A stretch of DNA of 64,000 nt from Allodiplogaster sudhausi (taxonomy: Eukaryota; Nematoda; Chromadorea; Rhabditida; Diplogasteridae). Made by a program: the position numbers and the translations under genes. The stretch lies in contig CALZFC010000041.1 in the NCBI GenBank assembly GCA_945643635.1, positions 700,501 through 764,500 of the forward strand, given 5' to 3'. The notes below the pieces were generated by a model, which searched no databases, had not been told where the DNA came from, and saw nothing but the letters and a program-made list of their open reading frames with translations. Shown here piece by piece: positions 40,961 through 54,200 of the stretch; positions within the stretch are counted from its first letter, which is position 1; each line of letters starts with the position of its first letter.

Positions 40961-43900
40961 ATGGCTGCGAAGCAAGAAGAGCTTCAGATGGAGGAGGGCG
41001 GGAGCGGAGAGGATCCGGGTGGCGGTGATGCTTTCGTTCAGCAACACCAGCAGCAACAGGAGCAACAGCAAGCGGAGCAGCAACATGCTGCTGCCCCTTC
41101 GGTCATTGTGGACGAGTCGAATGAGAACGAAGAAGTCGCGGGCGCCATCTCCAACCTCGAAGTTCTTCGTAGAGAAAAGGCACAAATTGGTTAGGCCTCC
41201 TTTCTTATTTTCACGTGAAATATTAAAAAAAAATGCCTAAAAATCTTTCTGAAGATCCACGTTGAGTTGTGGCAAAAATTGCCAACTTTTCCCAGCTTTT
41301 ATATACTTTATCAAAACGTGGGAAAGTTTTCCTTATTCTTTCTGTAAATGCGGGAATAATGGCCAGCATTTTCGTTGTACATACTTCTTTTAAAACATCT
41401 TTATCACTTCAGAACAGCAAAACTTCAACCTCACGACTGAGCTTGATGATGTCAAGGAGAAGTTGATTGTGGTCTCGGCCAAGAATTCGGAGCTGTCAAG
41501 CGAAGTCGAAGGCTTGGGTGCGTTATTGGAGTCTCACAATCAAGCTTATATATTTCCTTATAATCCTTTGGCTTGTTTACACCGGGATTAAGGCCTACAT
41601 AATAGCGAATTCCGAGCACATTCTGGTGTATTTGGCTGCATCTGAGATTCTTTGTCTTCATTTTATCTATACGACTATTTTTAAAGTATACTTTTGGGGC
41701 TAATTTGTTTCAGATCGCGAGCATGCTTGTTAGAAAGAAAAGCTAAAGTATTTTTGCCGTTTCCCTCTCTTCTAGGAAACATTTTTCCACTTTAGCTCGT
41801 GAACTCAATGAGCGTCAGCGTCTTTACCGCATCCTCGAGAGTGCACGGGATCAGATGCAGATCAAGAAGGTACGTGTTGTCGAAAACTCGACGGATATAG
41901 GTTGCCGAATCAGAGGAGAAAACGCACTTTCACAGGAATTTTTAAGGGGGCCCACGCATGGGGAATAAGGGGCCACGACGTGCGATTTTTAGCGGCCAAG
42001 AGAGAACCCATTTTGGCTCCTAATCCACCCGGCGTGGGCCCCTCATTCTGCTTGTCGGGGCCCCTGATCAAGCGCGTAAGCTCCCGAAAGACAACGTCGT
42101 GGCCCCTTATACAACGAACAGGGGCCCCTTATTCTCCGTTGTCGGGCCCCCTATCCAGCTCATCCGGGCCCCTTATCCCACCGTTCGCTGCCCATTATTC
42201 ATTGCCTTTCTCCGGCCTGCTTTCATCACTTGACAAGTACATTTATTCTTCTAGTTACCAGAATAATATGACAATCAAAACGGGTATCCTAGCATGCGGA
42301 AAATGAAAGGCAAGGGGCGTTATCATCCCGGGTGGCAAGGAAAAATCGCAAGTCTTGTCCAACACAGTACTTCTTGAGGAAGGATGGCCTCCCTGCCTGT
42401 CCCATCCAGACTGCGCAGATACCAGTCGGTCATCACCGCACGCTGGAAGAGTAGCTTTGAAGTGAAAAAAAATCATTACTGGAGCAGTTGACCTTGTGCG
42501 AACGAAGTGTCCACGCCGTAGTCTTCTTCCAAAACATCCGTCGCTGTCCCCATCTTCAGTGTCTCTCTCGCCGCGGAACAGGTCGCGCTCGATCTCGTAA
42601 GGTGCAGCACCGTCTTCAAAAAATTATCGAAGCGAGCCTAATATAAACAAAACAGCGCTGACCTGTAAAAGTTACGCGACTTATTGCAGTTGGGCCGCCT
42701 CGATCCCATCCTGTAGTCGCATTTTCGTTTGCTAGCCATCGCAAACCATGAAAAACAAACTAATTAAGTCAGGAGTTAAAATACATAACGAACAGCACAT
42801 ACAAAAAGTCCATGGCGACTAATATTTTAGTGCAGCGTCCTTCTTGTTTTTAAAAACATCGGAAAGACACTCAACCGTACTTTCACACCAAATAAACCCC
42901 CTCGTGGCCCCATCTCAACGTCAAAAAACATTAGGGGCCACCACAAGCAGAATCCGGGGCCACGGCGAGGTTGCCCGGGTGAAAGGTGGCTGCGCGAGTA
43001 CGGAATGAGGGGCCACGGCGTGGTCGCACCCCGTGTGGCCCCTTATTCAGCATACGTTGGCCCCCTTTAAATTCCTGTGTTTACCTGGGCAGGGCATTTC
43101 GTCATGGTGATTTTATTGCTTGCAAAAACAAGAATGACGACGTCGATTATCAATATAGTTTCCTGCCAAGATGAACTGTAGGCTGTTCTTCTAGTATTTC
43201 GTATTTGATATAGGAGGGAGGAGGGTAGAAGAGGAAAGCATTTACCGAGAAGTGGTGCATAAAATGTTATGAACGCCTTTTTTTTGTTGGTTTTGGAGTT
43301 GTTTGAAAACAAGAATTAAAGAGTAGATATTCCACAGGCTGAAGCGGATGAGCTTGCTGCGAAGCTCCGACGCGAGCGAGAAGACAAGGACATTGCTGTG
43401 CGCAAGGCTAACAAGGACAAGCAGATCCTCGCAGGTTACTGTAGATTGCGGCGGGTTACTGTAGTTTCAGAAAGATATATGCTATGGAAGAGATTACTGT
43501 AAAGAGGTTAAAGATTGGCCAAAGTAAAACCCTGAGAGCATCAAGAAGCTTACGATAAAGGAAAAACAATGATTTGAGGGGGTAATAAAGATTTTTTTTT
43601 AATTAATGGGCGAAAAATAGAAGTAAGAATTTTTTATTAAGGCCAAAACTCGTCGCTCCGTGAGCAAATCAAGCAGATTGGCGTCGAAAAGGCGGTGCTG
43701 ACTGTGGAGAAGCGAGATCTCGAGCACGAGAAGAGACAAGCTGCGGTTCGTCCAGGGCTTTATAGTGTGGTTTTGTTAAGCGATGCTGGGTGCATCGATG
43801 GCCCTGACAAGAATTACCCGGGCATTGGATGGCCTTAAAGATGGATCCAGGCCTATGCTAGCCCCAGTCCGGCCCGGGCCTATGGTGGCCCCATCAGTAT

Positions 43901-46900
43901 TTCAATGCTGTTATTGATCGCAAGCATGTGAGGTCTGCCTCCCATTTATATGCCTGAACGTGCACTTCTTTTCAAGCAAATTTTTTTTTAGGTTTCATGC
44001 CGCTATAGCATACGCGTGCTCCTTTAGACTTTAAATTCTCGTATTAATGTCGTTGAGCATTGTGTAGCCTTTACCCCGCTGTTTTCTGTCACTTACTCAG
44101 GAAAGTCATTACTGGCTCCTGCGTAGATATGTCCTATACGGTAATTTCTTTACAAATATCACATAAAAAAAATTTGACCGGAAAAATTTGAGAACAAATT
44201 TTACCGGAACATTACTTGAAGGTCGAACTCGAGCGAGCGCGTACAGAGCGTCAACTCTTCGACGGCAACAAGAAGTGGATGATGAACGAGATTGCGGAGA
44301 GGGACAACACGATTGCGCAGTTGCGCATTGAAATGGTACGGAACAGAAGTTATTTGTTAAGGTTGTAAAACAATATTCAAACAGAAATGGCAAAGAAAAG
44401 TATTTGAGGGTGCCCGTGAGATCACGTGGACGAATGAGAGGAGCCGTTTGGCGGACGAGAGGGCAAGGGCGGAAGCAGGCGAGGAGGAGCTCAGGATTCA
44501 GGTAATAAGGATGATTAATCTATTTAAATAATTCAGGTGGTAAAGAATTGCACAGAATTCAGGTAGTTAAGAAGAAAAATATTGTTAAGAGAAATTAGTT
44601 CTTCATTTGAATTCAATAGAAATATTAGCAAATAGAAACATAACTTTTATTCTGGTAGTAAAGAAGAAAGAGATTGCAACATAAATAGGATCGAACCTAC
44701 TATTTAAAAATAAATTAATATTAAATATAAATAGTTATACGATATTTGTTTGTCAGTAAAAGTTAGACATAATTTTTTATAAAAGAAAACTAGTTGTCAA
44801 AAAAATTAAGGAAAAAAGTATCAATAAAAAAAACTTTTTCAGATGAACAACCTGGAGCAGCAGCTCAAGGAGATGACTCGTCGTCTGGCAGGAAATTGCC
44901 GAAGAGAATGACGACCGAGTGCAGGCGCTGAACACTGAGCTGCGCAACAAGGAGAGCGTCATCGCCATCGTCAAGGACAACCTCGAGAAGGTCAGGAGAG
45001 GGAGAGCAGCCACGCAGGAGAAAGCCAGGAGCCATGCAAGAGCCATGCATGGCACCAAGCATAGAAACCAAGCAATTTGCTGTTCGATGTTGAGAAAGGA
45101 AGGTGGATATTGAGGCTTGCAAGAGTATTGCTGTAATGCGAATATGAATGTTGCGGATATTAATGTAGTACAAGGAATGTGGTTATTGAGGCTTGCAAGA
45201 ATATTACTGTAATGCTAATGTGAGGATTGCGATTATTACTGTAGTATAGAGAATGTGGATATTGAGGCTTGCAGGAATGTTACTACAACGCGCAAAAATA
45301 GCTGCATTTCAAAGCTGTACGATATATTAAATTATTAAAATTATTTCGGTAATTAAATCTTTATATTGCAGAATGCTCTTTTGCTATTATTCCGCTTTAT
45401 AGTAGTTGGATAAAAAAAAGTTCGACTTTAAAATATAACTTTTTTTAATTTCAGGCCGAGATGAGCGCGCAGAACATGCAGTCGATGTACCAGGAGTCTA
45501 CGGCAATGCTCGAAGAGGCCAAGCAGGCCGTGCTGGCTGCTAGGGTCAGTGGGGGCTGTTGGGTGAGGGTCATCTTTGGGAATGCGCGGGAGTCAGGGAA
45601 GGGGAGGACAACTCGGGAGATGGGACGAGTTTGGAACAATGGAAAGGGCAACTGATTACGTCTTGGATATTAGATGAACAAAGATCCTTTTGAAAAAAAT
45701 AACACTTGGAAAAATAGAATGGTTTAAACGGTAACAAAGAAAATTAGCGGTAAAATTCAAAGATAGTGTGTTCGAAGTAGCCAAGGGCCCCGGTTATGGT
45801 TCTGGATCGGATCTCTAAACTGTATTGATATGCGCTATTTTGGAGGAGGTCATGGAGGATAGGTAACTGTTTGGAAGCTGCTGCTGTGCTTGCTGTTTGA
45901 GGAAGAAGAACAGTAAGGGGGGGGGGGCATGAGGAATGTCACAAGTATGGTTACAAAAGAATATGACTCAACCATAACGGGATATTGGAGATTTGCGATT
46001 TGCTTCTTTTAGAGGAGCTAGGAGAGGAGGGTTCTTTTGAGGAATGATTTTCTTAGTTTGAAGTGCTAGAAGAGAGGATTCTTCAATTTGAGAAATGTTC
46101 CTTTAGAGGAGCATGTATGTTTTATTTTTCACCGCAGAGCCATTAGGAAAATTGATGAATTTCCTCAGCGTTTTCGCCGTAAGTTTAAGCGAGAATTGAT
46201 AGTTCCTTTTTTTCTTGTAGAAAACATGTTTATCACAATTTTTCTCTCAGACGGAAGCCAACGAATCGTGCAACCAGGCGAATGAGAAAGTGATCGAACT
46301 CGAGAAGAAGGTCGGCGAGCTCAAGGATGAGCTGGAGAAAGCGAACGAGCTCATCAAGAACAAGCACAACTGTTGGAGGACATTTATATATATATATATA
46401 TTTTTTTTTTTATATTTATACCTTACAGTACAGAGCAAGGTAGGTGCTTGTGCCGCCTTGACCCCTCCCCCTTTTTTAACAAAAGAAAAGGAGAAGCGAC
46501 TAGTAAGAAAGTGTTATATTGATATAAAAAGAATTAAATTTTTACATTAGAAGCAAGATTCTTTTTTAACCAAATTTTGAAATAAAATTAAACGCTAAAT
46601 AAATGAGATAGTTCTTTGAGTGAGTCTAATGACGGATGAAGCACTCGAGAGCTGTCGCCAGCCGCCGCAGCTGCCTCGCGCCTTCTCAAGTCGGCCGGCT
46701 CTCTCTCGGCCATTTACAGGTTAGGGGAGGAGGGGGGGGGGGTCTCTGGGGAGCCATTTACTGATTTGGGGAGGGGGTCTTAAGGTTTGAAAGACGTTTA
46801 CGAGTTTGGGGGATGCTAGAAGTGGAAGATAGTTGTAGAAGGGGTCAACGAGCACCTATTGGTTACGGTACTCGCATCCTTTATGCTGTATTAAGATGGA

Positions 46901-47054
46901 ACTCTCTCTCTCTCTCTCTCGCCAATTTATATGACTCCAATGATCTGACTCTGTTCCAGGGAATACGCCCGTCTTTGCGGTGAACTGGCAGAGGCGAAGC
47001 AGAAGGCCACCCTTGCCGAGCAGGCATTCAACGAGATCTTCGAAGACATCAATG
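40961..47054 (+). other. TPR exon block 1 (N-terminal coiled coil, SPAAAA motif)
   Basis: Exons: 40961-41189, 41413-41517, 41714-41728 (15 bases, DREHA), 41796-41869, 43338-43434, 43642-43745, 44222-44335, 44385-44501, 44843-44990, 45455-45544, 46251-46371, 46642-46719, 46960-47054. Phases agree at all junctions except within 44843-44990, where the frame shifts at 44891, and at the join of 46371 to 46642, where one base or a micro-exon is unaccounted for. A candidate 11-base exon at 46429-46439 has good splice sites but wrong phase. Characteristic pieces are LNERQRLYRILESARDQM, KKWMMNEIAERDNTIAQL and ELSPAAAAASRLLKS. Confidence 0.75.
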
Positions 47055-47224
47055 GTTGGTAGAATAGAAGAGAAACCGACGCTCCGGAGCCCATTATTAA
47101 CTAGAGCGGTGCATCCTGGCTAGAACACGGCCGGAATTTAGGAATATAGCTTGAAAAATGGATAATCACCAAAAAAGATGGCCTTTCTCAGTTTTATCTA
47201 TTTCTACATCTCAATCCTCTATCT

Positions 47225-47282
<58 letters not shown>

Positions 47283-48162
47283 CTCTCCGTTCTCTTTCTT
47301 TCTCCTCGTTTCAACATTTCAATGCCTCTCTCTCTCTCTCCTTTTCAGACCGCGCCCCTCAGCTTCTGTACCAACGTGAGCAGCTCGAGAAAGTGAGTGG
47401 AGAGAAGGAACGCCTGGAGAATGCGCTTGAGGTTGCCGACAAGCAGAGGGCGCAGCTCATGGAGCAGAGGGACGCCGCGGCCAGGGAACTCGCGTTCACA
47501 AAGATCGAACTCGAGCGATATCAGAGAGATCATGCGCAGTTGTCACAGCAGGTTACTGTCACTTCTCTCCAAAGAGTACTGTACTCTTAAGAGTACTTTA
47601 AGGGTACTCTACTCTCTAGAGTACTGTATCCTCACGAGTTGTATGCTGGACATAAGCATTAGATTTTGTGAAGTGGTGATGAAATTAGACGCCAGCTTAG
47701 GAATGATAAATGCCAATTAAATATGTTACAGGTCAAGTGGTATTAGGGGCATCAGAGTGATAGATCTAAAGAGAAGAATATTTTATATCTATTTAAAAGT
47801 TGAGTTTTTGCTGCATTTTGTGAGCTGAAATTAAAGATAAATTTAAAATGAAGACTAGGAAAGTCGCCGAGTAATATTTATTTTTAATAATTCAGATTTC
47901 TCATCTGATCTTCGTGCTCGAGAAGGAGAGAACGGCTCGTCTCAGCGGCCGAGATTCTCCCGCTGACTCTGAGGACGAAGATCGCGCTCTCTTTGGAAAC
48001 ATCCGGCAGCTTCAGGTAGTTTAAAGGAATTGAAGAAAATAAGAGAGAGATTAAATAACAATTCTTAAAAGGAAACAAATTACTACGCGGCTGTATTTAA
48101 TGGCAATTGTAAAATCAAGGATTACGATGTGCTTACTGATTTTTTAGAAATCTTTAAATATA

Positions 48163-48200
<38 letters not shown>

Positions 48201-51200
48201 GCTCATTCTCAGGCGCGAAACATGCAACTCGAGAACGAGCTGGCTGCTGAGCGTGCCAAGGCAGCGATGGCCATTCAGAACGCCCACAATGCCGAGTTGG
48301 ATTAATACTATTTATTGATTTGTTTGTAATTATTGATTTTTAACATGGTATATATATGATCCAAGAGTAATGATGTTTGTATAATATTTAATTTTACAGA
48401 ATATACATTCTGTAATATCAGAAAGTTATGCTCATTTCTATGCCATCGGGTCGTATCAACCAGGGCGAAAAAAATACGTAAAAAGAGATTAAAAATAGTA
48501 GTTTTACTCCAATTTCCTTCAGACTCGACATTCTTCGCGGGCAACTCGAATCAGTGAAGGAAGAGTTGAAGGCGTCACTTCACTCATCCAAGACACTCAA
48601 GACTGTTCTGGAGAAGGTTTGTGTGTTTTGATGATGCCATTACGAGGAGAGAACTATCCTCTTGACAGGCCGTGCAAGAAGTGGTTGTGCAGGTGGCTAG
48701 TTTGACAAGATGGTAAAAAGTGCTAGAAAAGGGAGAATTCGTTGCACAAGGCTGGTCCCGCGAGAACTGGCTAAAACCAGTGAGAGCCCGATGGGTTTAA
48801 CATGGCTACAGGAAAGAGATGCCACTGTTGAATGCTCGGGAAATCAGCAGCAGGGCGAGAAGAATGAAAATAGAAATTCTACGTCAAAATCTGGCTACGT
48901 GAAGGCCGTAAATCAAGGAGGGGACGTAAAATATACGGGGATCTTTTTAAACGTGCGCGGAGCATTCCGCCATGCCGGACGAGTTCAACACGACGCTTGC
49001 GACCCACCGCCTTTTTTTTTTAAAAGAAAATTGTAATATAAATAAGTCGTACAAGTGATATATAAAAAAAAGTTGAATGAACTGCATTTAAGGTGGAAGA
49101 ACAGCGTGACTCGTACCGCCGCCTCGTGGAGACAAACGGAATTGACGCGGACGCGGCGAGTGCACGGAGACGAGCCGAGCAGACGGCGCACGAACTGAAG
49201 AAGGAACAGGAGAAGGGCGCGCGGCTCGAGGAGTTCCTCAACATGCACAAGGCAGAGAAGGACAGGGTGGTCAGGTACGGTGTCATGGCAACTTGAGCTG
49301 TAATTAGTTGGTTAGTTAATTAATTTTAGTCTTTAAAAAGACTACAGAGGAAATGGCTTTGTGATTTATTTTTTACAATAATAACAATAGAAAATATATA
49401 CAAGAAGGAGAAGGAGCGGGTAACAATTATTGGATTAATTATTTTTCCTATTTGGTTTTAGATGGAATGATCAGTTGTCAGTTCAGTAAGCATCGTACTG
49501 TATTTACAGTAACAGTAGATGGTATTATCCCGTAGTGATTTTCTCGATTTCTTGCACAGAGTCTACGAAGAGCGCGTGGAGCAGCAGATGACTGTGCTGT
49601 CCGAGGTGAAGAGGACGAACGCGCGTCTGGAATGCGATCTCGAGCTGGAAAAGCAGACGACGGCCATCAAGAACCATGATGTACGGGAGAGAAATATACT
49701 GTAGTTTTGAGGAGTAACAGTAAAATTTGTGCGTATTTAAAGGAGCTCGTGAAGACGATTCGCGATCTCGAACGCTGTCGCCAGTCTGAGGAGAAGGAGA
49801 AGAATCGCGCCATCGCCCTCGAGGCCAAGATTGCCGACGTACAGATGCAGCTGGTCAACATGCAGGGAGAGCTGTCGCATGCCAAGTCAGTTGTTTCCTC
49901 CTCTTCTTCTCTCTTCCTTTTCCCTTCTAAGATTTTATTTCGCCGTCTCTTAAAACGTTTAAAAAGCTGACATTTTGTAGACTTTAATTATTCCACTATC
50001 CTATCTCCTTTTTTTTACAGAGTCCAATGCCGCTCGCTCTCGGAAGACTTGCACCGAGTGCGAGGAGAGGAAACGCGACTAAACGCGCAGCTGAGGTCCC
50101 TGGAGGAGACGATGCAGCAGAAGGAGCAGCTGGTGAGCGGGCCGTGCAATATGAGGAAGAATTGGGGGCGTGCAATGGGACCATGAATGAGGGCCGTAAA
50201 ATTGAACCATGCTTGGGGTCGGTGAAATGGGGGCGTTAAAAGGGTCCGTGAATGAGGAATACGACCATATGGGGGGAAGGGCCATGAAATGGGGCCATTA
50301 TTGGGGGCCGTGAAATGGTAATCTTGAAATACCCTATTCTTTCTTCCAGAACGCTACGATGCTCGAGCTGAACACGCGACTTCAGCGACTGGAAAGTGAG
50401 GGCAAAGCGGCCGTGGAGAGCCGTGCGGAGTCACTCGAGGCAGAGAGGGACCAGCTGAAGAGAGCACTCGCAGATGCCGATGAAAGGGCGCAGAGACTGG
50501 CCAGCACGCATGCTGAGCAAGTGGTTCGTGGATGGGTCCTGCACAGATTAGGGGGGATACTGTAGCTTGTGCCTTCATTTATGTCTCCTGATGTAGGGCG
50601 AAGGACATATTGATCGAAGGAGGGATCATAGAGACAATTGGTAGCAGGGAGGGAGTAATATTTTTTTTGAGAATATAAATATAAATAGAGACGTTAACCG
50701 GAAAGAAGTAATAATAGGAAGAGAAGGAAAGAAAATTCAGGCACAAGTGGTCCATGGGGGTCCTGGACGGACTTGAGGGGATACTGTAGCTTGTGCGCAT
50801 ACAATGACTGTCCCTTTTCAGGCACGCCTGACAGCTGAAAGGCAGCAACTTGGCACGTGGCTCGAGCAGGAGAGGACGCAGAGGGAGAGCGGGGAGAAGC
50901 TCACGCAGGAACTCAGGGCCAAGCTGGCCGCCGCGCAGGCACAGTACTCTGTGGACACTGCGGCGGGCATTGGTGAGGGGGGGGGGGAGAGAGGAGGATA
51001 TAGGGGACGGAAAGAAAGAAAGACTGAGGAGAGGGAGAGAGCGAGTCGAGAGAAAGTGAGAGAGGGAGAGTGAAAGAAAGAGAGAGAGAGAGACAGAGAG
51101 AACGCGGATGGAGAGAAATCGAGAGGGGGGAAGAGAGAGAGGATTGCTATGTTATTGACATTTTAAATTATAATAATTTACTTCCAGGCGCAACTCCCGA

Positions 51201-54200
51201 ACGACTTCAGAAGGAATGCCAGCAACTCCAGAACCATAGCAAGTATCTGCAGAGTCAGCTGGAGGAGCAGAAGAAGAGGGCTGAGGCGGCCGAGCTCGCA
51301 GCCAGCAAGGCCATCGAGGAAGCTTCGCGTCTGGCTGGTCAGCCGGAGAGAGAGAAAGAGAGAGAGTGAGAGGAGGAGGGATAGAGAGAGAGAGGAAGAG
51401 AGAGGAGGAGTATAGAAAGAGAGATAAGTGAAAGAGATCGTTATTCATAGCGAAACAGTGGAAACATTAGCGACAGAAATTAAGAAAGGAAAGAGAGGAC
51501 TGCCTAGCTTATAAGATAATTTTGATTTTAAGATAAATATATAATTTATTGGGATTTGGATTAATTTAAAAATATGGAACAAAATTGCAGGTCTGAGCGG
51601 AACTCTCGAAAGCAGTCTGGTCGAACAGAACAACGTGATGAACATGGAGAAGGACCGACTACAGGCTATGCTCGAGTCGGCCAGGACTTGTGCCAAGGTA
51701 GGGGAAGGATAGGATGAGACCCCCACTCCCCCCCCCCTCTCTGGGCCCATAAACCCCCCCCCCATCCCTCCCCCCTTTGCTCATATACTTCCTACCCGCT
51801 TCCACCTTCTATCTGGGCCCATTAGGAAAAAACAGAGATGAGTAGAAGTGTGCTAATCTCCCCAAGGGATTCTTGCAAGTGTTTTATTCTCTTCAGGAGA
51901 GCGAAGAAGCAGTGGAGCGACTTCGCCTTGAGCTCGCGAGTGTGGAGCAGGCAAAGGCCGAGATCGACAGGGCATTCGGAGAGCACCGCCTCCAGCACGC
52001 TCTCAAGGTTTGTATAGATATTTCATATGTATAATATGATATGGGTTTGTCAGGGAGAGAATGGTATAATGGTATAAAAATCAAGAAATATATTTAACGA
52101 AAATACTGATAAACGAGAGAGAAAAAGCTTAATTGCATCTCGCCCAGGTTGCGACTCTCGAAGAGCAATTGGCATCTGAGCAGTCGCGCGCAAATCAGTC
52201 TGCGGAAGCTGCGAGGCTGGCCGAGGAGCGAGAAGCTGCCATTGCCTCCAAGCTGCAGCAGGTATATTTATTGACCTGTTTATTTACCTGTTTGTTGATC
52301 TGTTATCTATTTGTTTACTATTTAGTTCTGCCACAGTAAAAAGGCCTTTTTTGTTGCAAATTATGCTTTCTTGTACAAATTTATTCACGGAATTTATGTA
52401 TAATAACGATAAGTAATATGTGAGATTAATTATTACTATTTTAATATAAGGAAATTAATCATTAGCACATTTACAGCTCGAATCGGACGCTGCTGCCGTG
52501 CATCAAAGCTTGGACGAAGTCCGCACGGAGAGAGAGCAGCTGGATGGCAAGCTCATCGCAAAGGAAGCGGACTTTGGTGCACTGGAAGAGGAACTAAAGG
52601 CGGGAAATTTTTTCTATTTTAAATTTTTGGAAAAAAAAATTAAAACGGTTTCTCTACTGAAGGAATTTATTTTTCACTTAATTAAATTCATACGCTTAAA
52701 ATTTTTTTAAAGTATCTTCTATAGTGTATTTTTAGGTCCATTTCATAGTGGAAAATGGCAAATAAAAAAAATACAAGAAGAAAGTATGTAAATGTTGCAG
52801 AAGAAAGACGAGGCATGGGCGGCGGAGAGCGAGAGGCAGCAAGCCAAGATTCATGAACTGGAAGCTGCCGTCCAGTCGATGAGGGTGGAGATTGCGAACC
52901 AGCAAGCGATTCGAGATGACCTCAACGAGAGAATTAATGGGTTAGAGGGGGGGGGGGTTGATTAAGGCTTTTCTTCATTATTGTATTGAAGTATTAAGAA
53001 AATTGTTTTTTAATAAAGTGGAAATGAATAAATAAAGAATCAAAGATAATAATAATATTTCTTTAAAATTTGCGTTGAATATATAAAAAAATTCTTGTGA
53101 ATGAACAGATAAATAACTAAAATATAGTAATGAAAAAAGGAATATAAAAAAATTATGAAGTTTTTTTTATTAAGTTCGCCCAGCAGCTCGCACAGCAAGA
53201 GACGGCCTCATCGATGGCACTGGCGGCAGGCGCTGCTTCTGCCGACTCGTCCATCAACACGGCCTCCTCTGTCGCCGATGGAGACACCACCATTCGATCA
53301 CTCGCGGCAGTCAATCAATATCTCAGAGAGGAGAAGGGCAAGGTCAGTGGGGGTGGGGACGGGATGAAGAAGGGGAGTTCTTAAAATGGGTTGTAAACTT
53401 TTAAGAATGCTATACAGAGCAGTTACTGAAGTAATTGGTCTACAAATTGCATGTCTGGAAATAATTTTTTTTTGTTTCTGGCAAAAAAAAGTTGCGCCAA
53501 AAATGGTGAATTGTGATGCAAATAATGTAAAGAAAATAAGTTCTAAAATTTTTGAGTGAAAATATCTCACTTCCTTTAAGGCCAACGAGAGATGCATGGC
53601 GGCTGAAGTGGAGCAGAGACGACTGCGATACGAGCTGGACGAGAAAGAACACGAGAGAGCGCGATTCGAGGAGGAGATGAAGAAGATGCAGAGACAGGTT
53701 GGGGAGAGAGAGTGGAGAGAGAGAAGAGAGAGACTGCTAGAACAAGGCGCTAGTTGATTGAACGTAATGCTGATAATAAATGATATCAGTAATGACAGTA
53801 TTAGTCAAAGAAGTAATTTAAGAATAATAATATTAACAATAACCATATGATTGATTAAAACAGGCGGAGGCAGACGCGGCGGCCCTTTCGGAAAGGTGCA
53901 ACTCGCAGAGAGACTCGAGCAGATGACGAGTCTGCAGCAGGAGAACCAGAGACTCAAGATGGACAGGGAGAAGCTGCAAAGGGCCAATCAAGAGGCACAG
54001 AGGATGGTGAGTGGGACGGAGGGAGAGAGAGAAAGAAAGGAGAGAGAGAAAGAGGAAAGGAGTGAGAGAAAGAGGAAGGAAGAGAGAGAGAGAGAGAGAG
54101 AGAGCAAAATAATGGCATAATAATAACTTTTTAAGTGAAAGTATTTTTCCCCGCCATATTGTTGTAGTTAACTCTCTTTGTATTTTTCTAGCGCACTGAG

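Noticed and set aside
46429..46439. 11-base micro-exon in TPR between 46371 and 46642
   Set aside because: Splice sites look good, but including it gives the wrong phase on the downstream side, so it is not included in the model.
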